From Candidatus Competibacteraceae bacterium (lineage in GTDB: Bacteria > Pseudomonadota > Gammaproteobacteria > Competibacterales > Competibacteraceae), in contig SKOM01000119.1 of NCBI GenBank assembly GCA_007120095.1, positions 1-12,544 on the forward strand: 12,544 bases of DNA, written 5' to 3'. A program made the translations under genes and the position numbers. Below, piece by piece: positions 1-5,147 of the stretch. The notes beneath the pieces are model-generated. The model saw nothing but the letters and a program-made list of their open reading frames with translations. It did not search any database and was not told the origin of the DNA. The number at the start of each line of letters is the position of its first letter. Within the stretch, counting starts at the first letter, position 1.

Positions 1-372
1 CATGCCATGTACACTCCCGATCCTTATATCCCACCAGATGGTTTGAGCAAACAGGAATATGCCAGCAAGAATGCGAACAGTGATCTCAAGGATGAAGGCG
101 AAGCTACTTTAGTCAATATTGAAATGAAAAAATGCCTGAAGAAAAATGGTGGTATGAACATCGGTGTTGCAGGCGCTCAATCAGATCAATATCAAAAAAT
201 TGCCAAGAAATATCCTGATCCTCAAGACAGGGACAAAGCAAGGCAGGAAATCGGTGATATATTCGCTGATAATGAAAACCCCAGTACTGATCCAGACAAA
301 ACATACCGCCAATATTATGAAAAAACCTATATTGATTTTTACGAACAACATCATGAAAAAAAAGACCCATGA
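1..372 (+). CDS. C-terminal part of a possible polymorphic-toxin/effector protein (5' end probably outside the window)
   Basis: The frame is open back to base 1, so the ATG at 7 may be an internal Met of a longer protein; if it is the start, the product has 121 residues. It is soluble, highly charged and rich in Lys, Asp, Asn and Tyr, with no signal peptide or membrane segment. Visible stretches are DEGEATLVN near residue 29, GVAGAQSDQYQKI near 53, an IGDIFADNENPST segment near 82 and a tyrosine-rich TYRQYYEKTYIDFYEQ end. From memory, this layout resembles the C-terminal tails of secreted effector proteins of polymorphic-toxin type, but I cannot name a family. The gene is AT-rich compared with the permease gene beyond 1024, and 77 bases downstream a small co-directional gene follows, as expected for a toxin and its immunity protein. 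The coding call is fairly safe; the function is an inference. Confidence 0.6.
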   Translation, partial: HAMYTPDPYIPPDGLSKQEYASKNANSDLKDEGEATLVNIEMKKCLKKNGGMNIGVAGAQSDQYQKIAKKYPDPQDRDKARQEIGDIFADNENPSTDPDKTYRQYYEKTYIDFYEQHHEKKDP

Positions 373-449
373 AAAAAACCATTCGCCCCCTCTGCCTCAA
401 ACTTAAACGTTCAGTTTCATTGCAAAGACGATACGAGGTTGATTGAATC

Positions 450-911
450 ATGGAACATTCAGAAATACTTAAATCTGTCGATAAATTGATCACTATGGAT
501 GATTTGGCAGTCACTAGAGTGGAAAGCATCTTGTCTGTTAGCCTTATCCATGATGAAGATCATTCCACACCTGCCTATGATTTCTTCAAAGACATTGAAC
601 ATCATGAAGAATCAGCAGCGAAAAATATCAAAAAAGTTGAATTCAGATCACCAAAAGAAGCAAACAAGCCACAATTTCTGCACATCTTCTTTAAACCGGA
701 ATCAGGGATAGACTCCGGAATGATCATCGAACGCTATGGTCAACCAGAGGCGATCGCCGTACCGACTCCACAGGAAAGATTCGGTACGGGGGTCTCGGCA
801 GTGTATTCCTACAAGATTAATAACTGGGAAGTTTCGTTCAGCATCGGCGAATCATCAGACGGCGGTGTGTTGTCAGTCGCCTTATATGGTGGTGGCGGCA
901 AAGCCTCCTGA
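450..911 (+). CDS. Small soluble hypothetical protein, candidate immunity protein
   Basis: A 153-residue acidic protein with no signal peptide or membrane segment. The N-terminal third is helical and rich in His, Asp and Glu. The C-terminal half looks like a beta-rich domain, with PQFLHIFFKPESGIDSG, then ERYGQPEAIAVPTPQERFG, then YSYKINNWEVSFSIGES, ending in glycine-rich sequence. The 'E-R-Y-G-x-P' turn followed by a Trp-containing strand recalls small immunity-type proteins of contact-dependent or type VI toxin systems; this is resemblance from memory, not an assignment. The ATG at 450 has a GAGG about 11 bases upstream, so the start is acceptable. Same strand as the preceding toxin-like gene with a 77-base gap, and similarly AT-rich at its start. 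It could also be an unrelated cargo gene. Confidence 0.6.
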   Translation: MEHSEILKSVDKLITMDDLAVTRVESILSVSLIHDEDHSTPAYDFFKDIEHHEESAAKNIKKVEFRSPKEANKPQFLHIFFKPESGIDSGMIIERYGQPEAIAVPTPQERFGTGVSAVYSYKINNWEVSFSIGESSDGGVLSVALYGGGGKAS

Positions 912-1023
912 GCCTGATTCGATAGATTCACAACGCAGTGACCCAGCCATTTACTCGGACGTAAGTCTATTTGGCAATGGGCGAGCGCGCAAGCGGTGCC
1001 GTGGCCGAGCACAGTTCAGTGCA

Positions 1024-2886
1024 TCAGAGCGGCCAGACAACCAGCAGAAGCGGTATACTGACCACGACCACCAGTATTTCGAGGGGCAGACCGAGCCTCC
1101 AGTAATCACCAAAGCCAAAGCCACCGGGCCCCAAAATCAGCGTGTTGTTTTGATGCCCGATTGGCGTAAGAAAGGCGCAGGACGCACCGATCGCCACGGC
1201 CATCAAAAAACTGTCGGGGTTCGCCCCAAGGGCAGTCGCGATGCCCAGGGCAATAGGACACATCACAGCAGCCGTCGCTGCATTGTTCATCACGTCCGAG
1301 AGGAACATCGTGGTAATCAAAATCACTGCCAGCGCCACAACCGCATGGCCCTGTGCGACGGTCTCAACAAGGAAACGCGCCAGTAGATGGGCTGCGCCTG
1401 TCTCCTGCATGGCACCTGCCACCGGGATCAGCGCGGCCAACAGCACAACCACCGGCCAGTCAACAGCACTGTAGACCTGTCGAGGCGGCACAATGCTGAA
1501 CATCACCGATGCCAGAACCCCCAGTGCAAAGGCTACTGCCGCTGGAAGCAGTCCCAGCGTGACAGTTGCAATGGCTCCGAGCATGATCACAGCCGAGAAG
1601 ATTGCCTTGCGCATGTCGGGTATGCGCAGTTCACGCTCCCGCAGAGGAACGCAGCCAGTATCGCTGATGAAATCCGCAAGCACTTCAGACGATCCCTGCA
1701 TCAGTAACAGATCGCCCGATTTCAGCTTGAGCGAACGCAACCGGATGCGTGGCGGATGCCCCTCGCGCGACACTGCAAGCAGATTGATACCATAGCGCGT
1801 GCGCAGGCGCATTTCGCTGGCCGAGCGCCCCACAATGTTCGATCCCGGCAACACAACCAGTTCACGCAGAACGATATCCTCGTCGCGTGCCGTTCCCCCG
1901 TCTTTGTCCTCACCTGTCTGCGCGCAGGGGGCTGTCGGTTGGGCATGCTTGTCTTCACTAGACACCTGAGCACCCTTGCCATCCGCTTTCAAAGATGATG
2001 TCTGCTGTTCCAACTTGATACCGAAGATCGACAATGCCTCGGTCAGCGCGTCTATTTCAGCCTCCAAGACGAGGACATCCTCAGCGCGGATACGCCGTCG
2101 GCCACGGGGCGCGTTCAGGCGCACCTCGTTGCGCACAAGGCTCACGACCTGCGCGCCACTTTCCTCGATTGCGCTTTCAAAATCGTGCAGCGTCATACCC
2201 ACAGCCTTGCTGTTCTTCGGCACGCGCAACTCGGTCAGGTAAGCACCCGTTTCAAACCCTTCACCAGCGGCAGACTGACGTGCGGGCACCAGCCGCCAGC
2301 CGAGTATCGCAACGAAGATGACACCGAGCACGGCCACGGCCACACCAATCGGTGCAAAATCGAACATGGCAAAATACCCGATTCCCGCTTCAGCCCGAAA
2401 GCCCGACACAATCAGATTGGGCGGTGTACCGATAAGCGTGGTCATACCACCCAGTATGGTGCCAAAAGCCAGCGGCATCAGCACCTGCCCGGGTGTCAAA
2501 TTCAACCGTCCGGCAAGCTGCACGGCGATGGGCATGAGCAGTGCCATTGCACCCACATTATTCATGAAACCCGAAAACACCGCCCCGAGTCCCATGAGCG
2601 CAAGCATGCCAGTTAACCGCCCAGACTCGCGCGGCAACACAGCACGCGCAAGTGCGTCAACTACACCGCTATTTTGCAACCCCTGGCTGAGCACCAGTAC
2701 GCAGGCTACGGTGATTACGGCGGGATGGCCAAACCCTGAAAACGCCTCGGCTGCAGGCACCAGCCCAACCAGCACACAAGCCAGCAGTGCCGCAAGTGCC
2801 ACCACGTCATGGCGAAACCGCCCCCAAAGAAACAAGCCCATTGTCAGGGCGAGGATGACGAATATCAGAATCTGGGCAGCATTCAT
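1024..2886 (-). CDS. SLC13-family (divalent anion/Na+ symporter type) permease with two RCK_C domains
   Basis: A 620-residue inner-membrane permease. The first membrane half (about residues 5-200) carries FMNNVGAMALLMPIA near 107 and IGTPPNLIVSGF near 152. The second half (about 425-620) carries SDVMNNAATAAVMCPIA near 530 and AFLTPIGHQNN near 571. These paired Asn-Asn and TP-G/GTPPN hairpins are typical of the SLC13/DASS fold. Two RCK_C (TrkA-C) domains lie between the halves, about 215-290 and 337-412, joined by a hydrophilic linker rich in Gln, Lys and Asp. Length and domain order match the YfbS-type permeases of about 600 residues. The substrate is not readable; dicarboxylates, sulfate or another oxyanion are all possible. 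The gene lies 70 bases downstream of the curlin-like cluster on the same strand and may be read through from it, but it has no evident functional link. The start lacks a clear Shine-Dalgarno and is preceded by a hairpin at 2896-2909. Confidence 0.93.
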   Translation of the reverse strand: MNAAQILIFVILALTMGLFLWGRFRHDVVALAALLACVLVGLVPAAEAFSGFGHPAVITVACVLVLSQGLQNSGVVDALARAVLPRESGRLTGMLALMGLGAVFSGFMNNVGAMALLMPIAVQLAGRLNLTPGQVLMPLAFGTILGGMTTLIGTPPNLIVSGFRAEAGIGYFAMFDFAPIGVAVAVLGVIFVAILGWRLVPARQSAAGEGFETGAYLTELRVPKNSKAVGMTLHDFESAIEESGAQVVSLVRNEVRLNAPRGRRRIRAEDVLVLEAEIDALTEALSIFGIKLEQQTSSLKADGKGAQVSSEDKHAQPTAPCAQTGEDKDGGTARDEDIVLRELVVLPGSNIVGRSASEMRLRTRYGINLLAVSREGHPPRIRLRSLKLKSGDLLLMQGSSEVLADFISDTGCVPLRERELRIPDMRKAIFSAVIMLGAIATVTLGLLPAAVAFALGVLASVMFSIVPPRQVYSAVDWPVVVLLAALIPVAGAMQETGAAHLLARFLVETVAQGHAVVALAVILITTMFLSDVMNNAATAAVMCPIALGIATALGANPDSFLMAVAIGASCAFLTPIGHQNNTLILGPGGFGFGDYWRLGLPLEILVVVVSIPLLLVVWPL

Positions 2887-2895
2887 TTTTTCAAC

Positions 2896-2909
2896 CCGCA
2901 GCGCTGCGG
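2896..2909. repeat. 14-base perfect palindrome just upstream of the permease start
   Basis: CCGCAGCGCTGCGG is fully self-complementary and lies 10 bases upstream of the permease ATG on the minus strand, where a ribosome binding site would be expected. In the transcript it could form a GC-rich hairpin next to the start, limiting translation, or act as a weak end for the upstream curlin-like transcript, although no U-tract follows. The palindrome is seen directly; its role is inferred. Confidence 0.45.
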
Positions 2910-2956
2910 TAATCCTGCGCTGAATCTTTGCTACAGCTTATCAGACAACAGCGGCA

Positions 2957-3379
2957 TCACCGCTCCGGCGCCAAGCCGCGCATCCGGTCGAACATCCGCT
3001 GTTTGAAGGCAGCATGCAGGCACGGTTCGCGCTCGAAATAGCGATCCCGATCATAAGGATCGACGCGCGAGAAACGCTCCCGGTCGAATGGGTAATCGAA
3101 ACGATCATATGGTTTCTCATCACTATCAGACTCTGCGAAACGGCCTTGCCGTTGAATCGTGATGTCGGTACTGTGGCCGTCGTGCGTGATGATGCGCTGT
3201 CCGTCCCGGTAGCGCGTAACCCAGGATGTGCTCTTGCCCCCGCCGCTTTGCTCAATGACTGCTGTCGATCCGCCATAGCGATAGGTCTCGGCACTTCCGG
3301 CACCGATGCTGGCGACGATCACAATGCCAGCGATGATAAAGGCGTTTGTCCTAGCTATTGATCTGTTCGTAATAGTCAT
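2957..3379 (-). CDS. Exported protein with two curlin-like motifs and a charged aromatic tail
   Basis: A 140-residue protein read from the ATG at 3379, which has GGAG six bases upstream; an ATG at 3385 would touch that GGAG directly and is less likely. Residues 1-30 form a Sec signal peptide with cleavage likely after GSA. The mature N-terminus has GGSTAVIEQSGGG (36-48) and GHSTDITIQRQGR (68-80). Both look like single curlin strands (G-x-S-x-A-x-I-x-Q-x-G), separated by VTRYRDGQRIITHDG. Residues 81-118 are low complexity, rich in Asp, Arg, Tyr and Phe. One Cys lies at 120. It starts 11 bases after the stop of the upstream curlin-like gene, so the two are almost certainly co-transcribed. It may be a minor subunit, nucleator or chaperone of the fibre; no CsgE, CsgF or CsgC resemblance is evident. 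Export is well supported; the role is inferred. Confidence 0.72.
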   Translation of the reverse strand: MTITNRSIARTNAFIIAGIVIVASIGAGSAETYRYGGSTAVIEQSGGGKSTSWVTRYRDGQRIITHDGHSTDITIQRQGRFAESDSDEKPYDRFDYPFDRERFSRVDPYDRDRYFEREPCLHAAFKQRMFDRMRGLAPER

Positions 3380-3390
3380 CTGCATCTCCG

Positions 3391-3726
3391 CTAGCGTCTC
3401 AATCGACCGTGGTGTTCATGAGGCGGCTGATTCCTGGTGCGCTGTGGAATCGCACGTTGCTCAGTCCGGTTGTGATTAATTGCGCCGAATTGGGCAGTCC
3501 GGTTACGATTATCCCCGCAACGCTGTACGGTTCGATTGATGTTGACCCGTCCATCCTGGTAGGTGGTATTGTCATTGCGGTCTCCACACTGATGGGTCAG
3601 GTTGATGTTGACCCGTCCCTCCTGGAGGGTGGCGTTGGTGTTGCTCTGGGCCCATGCCGGCATACAGACAATCGCCAGAATTCCGGCAATTGCGAACAGC
3701 CGCACTCCGTATATCAAGTTATTCAT
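3391..3726 (-). CDS. Curlin-like 11-residue-repeat protein (third gene of cluster)
   Basis: A 111-residue exported protein. A Sec signal peptide (1-26, ending AWA) is followed immediately by six 11-residue repeats, 27-92, of pattern xxNxNxTxQxG: QSNTNATLQEG, RVNINLTHQCG, DRNDNTTYQDG, RVNINRTVQRC, GDNRNRTAQFG and AINHNRTEQRA. A basic tail (93-111) ends HHGRLRR. The Asn, Thr and Gln ladders are those of CsgA/CsgB curlin strands, where each 22-23-residue repeat folds as two strands of a beta-solenoid; here the unit is the single strand. Two Cys sit in repeats 2 and 4, unlike the first gene of the cluster, which has none. GAGG lies nine bases upstream of the ATG. It is clearly a paralogue of the product of 4211-4531. 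Expected role: secreted amyloid subunit of a surface fibre or biofilm matrix. Confidence 0.85.
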   Translation of the reverse strand: MNNLIYGVRLFAIAGILAIVCMPAWAQSNTNATLQEGRVNINLTHQCGDRNDNTTYQDGRVNINRTVQRCGDNRNRTAQFGAINHNRTEQRAIPQRTRNQPPHEHHGRLRR

Positions 3727-3757
3727 GTTGCGTTACCTCGTCGGCTGATAATCATTG

Positions 3758-3822
3758 CCGGGTGAGTGCGCCAATGCCAGTCGGCCGACTGCCTGGCGGA
3801 TCACCAAGAGGCGCACTCCCGG
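3758..3822. repeat. Nested inverted repeats between two curlin-like genes
   Basis: The 111-base gap between the second and third curlin-like genes contains GAGTGCGCC (3764-3772) and its exact complement GGCGCACTC (3810-3818). Between them lies a perfect 14-base palindrome, CAGTCGGCCGACTG (3778-3791). The transcript could fold into a closed multi-stem structure just after the second gene. No U-tract follows on the minus strand, so it does not look like a normal terminator. Differential mRNA stability or partial attenuation between subunit genes is a reasonable guess. Confidence 0.55.
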
Positions 3823-3837
3823 TAGGGTTGCGTTTGA

Positions 3838-4140
3838 TCAGCGGCGCTGGCGACCCCGTGTACGGCCAAAGTATTGCGACATATCGTATTGGTATTGCCG
3901 TACCTTATTGTTGTTAACCTCGCCGGTCTGGACGGTGTGAGCCTGATTCTCCCTGCCCGCCTGGACGGTACGGCTGTAATTCCAATCGCAGTTCTGCTCC
4001 ACCTGCGCATGGTTGACCGGGTCGGCTTGTATCGTGACCTGAAAACACGGTCCCCGGGTACGATTATGTATCGTATCACCGTAGGCTAAGGGCACAGCGG
4101 CCAACACCAGAACACCCAGCGACAAGATTGAAATTTTCAT
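3838..4140 (-). CDS. Curlin-like 11-residue-repeat protein, divergent (second gene of cluster)
   Basis: A 100-residue exported protein read from the ATG at 4140. GAGG lies nine bases upstream, the same spacing as in its two paralogues; ATGs at 4146 and 4155 overlap or touch that site. The signal peptide is about residues 1-21. The mature part has five 11-residue units at 30-84. The first, GPCFQVTIQAD, is degenerate. The next three are PVNHAQVEQNC, DWNYSRTVQAG and RENQAHTVQTG, and the last, EVNNNKVRQYQ, is again less regular. Asn at position 3 and Gln at position 9 are kept in the last four. The tail is basic and ends GRTRGRQRR. Two Cys fall in units 1 and 2. The weaker repeat pattern fits a minor or nucleating subunit, by analogy with CsgB beside CsgA; that is an inference. 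The gap to the upstream curlin-like gene is 70 bases. Confidence 0.8.
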   Translation of the reverse strand: MKISILSLGVLVLAAVPLAYGDTIHNRTRGPCFQVTIQADPVNHAQVEQNCDWNYSRTVQAGRENQAHTVQTGEVNNNKVRQYQYDMSQYFGRTRGRQRR

Positions 4141-4210
4141 TTCCATACACCTCATTAAGTTAGTTGCGGCAAGAGAATCGGCACCCGGCGCCTAGATGCC
4201 GACTCGGTAC

Positions 4211-4531
4211 TCAGTTCCGTGGACGGCCGCGGTGCAAACTGCTGCGATTGGAGCGACCGCGCTGATCCGTTATATTGTAGTTGAAATTGCCGAACTGACC
4301 CGCTGCGTTAACGTTGTACTCGCCACGCTGACGGGTACGGTTAGCGTTGTCGTATCCTTCCTGAAAAGTTGCGTTGTCGTTGCGGTATCCCGACTGATAA
4401 GTGTCGTTGGTGTTGATCCGACCTTCCTGAATGGTGGTATTCACGTTGGTCTGGGCGAATGCTGAACCACCGAAGCTTATCAGCAGCGCAGCGGCGGTAA
4501 ACGGCAGCAACTTGGAACTTGCAATTTTCAT
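4211..4531 (-). CDS. Curlin-like 11-residue-repeat protein (first gene of cluster)
   Basis: A 106-residue exported protein read from the ATG at 4531, which has GAGG nine bases upstream and begins a clean Sec signal peptide (1-26, ending SAFA). The frame is open to 4618, but that extension has no signal sequence and no better ribosome site. The mature protein starts exactly at repeat 1 and contains six uninterrupted 11-residue repeats (27-92): QTNVNTTIQEG, RINTNDTYQSG, YRNDNATFQEG, YDNANRTRQRG, EYNVNAAGQFG and NFNYNITDQRG. The 14-residue tail ends HRGRPRN. Asn at positions 3 and 5, Gln at 9 and Gly at 11 are invariant across all six, and Thr at 7 is kept in five, a more regular ladder than classical CsgA. 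There is no Cys. Being first and most regular, it is the best candidate for the major fibre subunit. Secretion would need a CsgG-like pore, which is not in this window. Confidence 0.87.
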   Translation of the reverse strand: MKIASSKLLPFTAAALLISFGGSAFAQTNVNTTIQEGRINTNDTYQSGYRNDNATFQEGYDNANRTRQRGEYNVNAAGQFGNFNYNITDQRGRSNRSSLHRGRPRN

Positions 4532-4631
4532 TTTGTTAATCCTCATCGGCTCTAAAACGTTGACAGATGGATCGGCTTGATTCGTTGGAGTGCTCCTGGA
4601 CGAATCCGCCCGAGTCACAGGACCGGGTGCC

Positions 4632-4664
4632 GCGACGAACGCGATTGAATCAATCTCGTCGTCG
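4632..4664. promoter_or_regulatory. Interrupted palindrome upstream of the curlin-like cluster, candidate operator
   Basis: Core GATTGAATCAATC (4643-4655) is a perfect odd palindrome. It is flanked by CGACGA (4632-4637) and its complement TCGTCG (4659-4664), giving a symmetric element of about 33 bases. It lies 100-135 bases upstream of the first curlin-like start codon, a normal place for a regulator of the operon. No regulator family is assigned. Confidence 0.4.
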
Positions 4665-4749
4665 CAATCAAAATAATCGGAGTAAACTAAACGAACGCTG
4701 AATGATGCATAGGATCGCCAGATTCATCGGTGCGCTACTGATTGATCGG

Positions 4750-5038
4750 GATACGCGTCAAGCACCGTCGTTCAGGGAAGGATGCGGATGCCGTAGACAT
4801 CCTTTGTGGCGCTTAGTATGGAGTCTGCTGTTACTCAATGTACTGCGGATGATCTCGATGGAGGTACCGCCGCAGCTACCGGCAAAGTAGGCCGTCGACC
4901 ATAGTGCGCCGCCGTACAGCTTGTTGCGGATCATCCGGCTGGAGACACCCTTAAGGCTATTGACCAGCAACGAGACAGCCACCTTCGGTGGTGAGCGCCG
5001 CAGGAATCTCCGGCCTTCAGGCCGGGGAGGATGTCAAC
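4750..5038 (+). mobile_element. Internally deleted IS200/IS605-family element (both ends, partial tnpA, no tnpB)
   Basis: The right end is well preserved: CTCCGGCC (5008-5015), a TTCA loop and GGCCGGGG (5020-5027), followed by AGGATGTCAA (5028-5037). This is the usual subterminal hairpin and tail of IS605-type elements, oriented with tnpB on the plus strand. On the left, about 4758-4785, a degenerate GTCGTTCAGGGAAGG hairpin-like sequence lies just beyond the 3' end of the tnpA fragment, where the left end belongs in elements with divergent tnpA and tnpB. tnpB and the 5' part of tnpA are missing, leaving under 300 bases. The left boundary is approximate. Confidence 0.65.
4758..4991 (-). pseudogene. 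tnpA: C-terminal fragment of IS200/IS605-type transposase TnpA (Y1 HUH family)
   Basis: Read on the minus strand from about 4991, the translation gives PPKVAVSLLVNSLKGVSSR, then KLYGGALWSTAYFAGSCGG, then TSIEIIRSTLSNSR. These match the conserved C-terminal half of IS200-type TnpA (consensus from memory: PPKVAVS-LVNSLKGVSSR, LWGGALWSPSYFAGSCGG and VRQYIEQQ). The HUH motif half is absent; the frame runs straight into the right-end hairpin sequence. The catalytic Tyr expected in the last helix (RQYIEQ) is replaced by RSTLSN. It is therefore a dead remnant. A GTG at 4982 is not a meaningful start. Confidence 0.82.
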
Positions 5039-5084
5039 AGCACAAATTCCATCAGCAGCAGTGCAGGGAAACCAATATTGATTT

Positions 5085-5108
5085 ACACTTGGAAAGTGTT
5101 GGAAGTGT
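5085..5108. repeat. Short inverted and direct repeat upstream of the hot-dog gene
   Basis: ACACTT (5085-5090) and AAGTGT (5094-5099) form an inverted repeat. TTGGAAAGTGT (5089-5099) is repeated almost exactly as TTGGAAGTGT (5099-5108). It sits 40-60 bases before the ATG at 5148, where an operator or promoter element could lie. Nothing more can be said from sequence alone. Confidence 0.3.
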
Positions 5109-5147
5109 GACCGTTCAGGTACGACTTTGGCTGTTGGATGCATCATC

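Larger units (their letters stand above)
4532..5147. other. 616-base stretch with no intact gene
   Basis: This gap between the curlin-like cluster and the plus-strand hot-dog gene holds the leader and probable promoter region of the cluster (4532 to about 4700), with a palindrome at 4632-4664. An IS200/IS605-family remnant occupies about 4750-5038. The rest is the leader of the plus-strand gene, with a short inverted/direct repeat at 5085-5108. I see nothing recognisable in about 4670-4750. I could not pick a convincing -35/-10 pair for the curlin-like cluster. Confidence 0.6.

Noticed and set aside
736..2923. Several long plus-strand open frames opposite the SLC13 permease
   Set aside because: They lack any family resemblance and are shadows of a GC-biased minus-strand gene with clear membrane and RCK_C domains.
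3409..4465. Plus-strand open frames opposite the curlin-like genes with repeated Val-Asp-Val-Asp-Pro-like sequence
   Set aside because: They are the antisense of the regular Asn/Thr/Gln codon pattern. They have no signal peptide or ribosome site, while the minus-strand genes have all of these.
4211..4492. Degenerate tandem DNA repeats of 33-base period
   Set aside because: They encode the 11-residue protein repeats; they are not a CRISPR array, as units are contiguous with no spacers.
4532..4618. N-terminal extension of the first curlin-like frame to 4618
   Set aside because: It would bury the signal peptide behind 29 hydrophilic residues; the ATG at 4531 has the GAGG at the same nine-base spacing as the paralogues.
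5008..5027. GC-rich hairpin read as a transcription terminator
   Set aside because: No U-tract follows, and the hairpin plus AGGATGTCAA is the typical end of an IS200/IS605 element.
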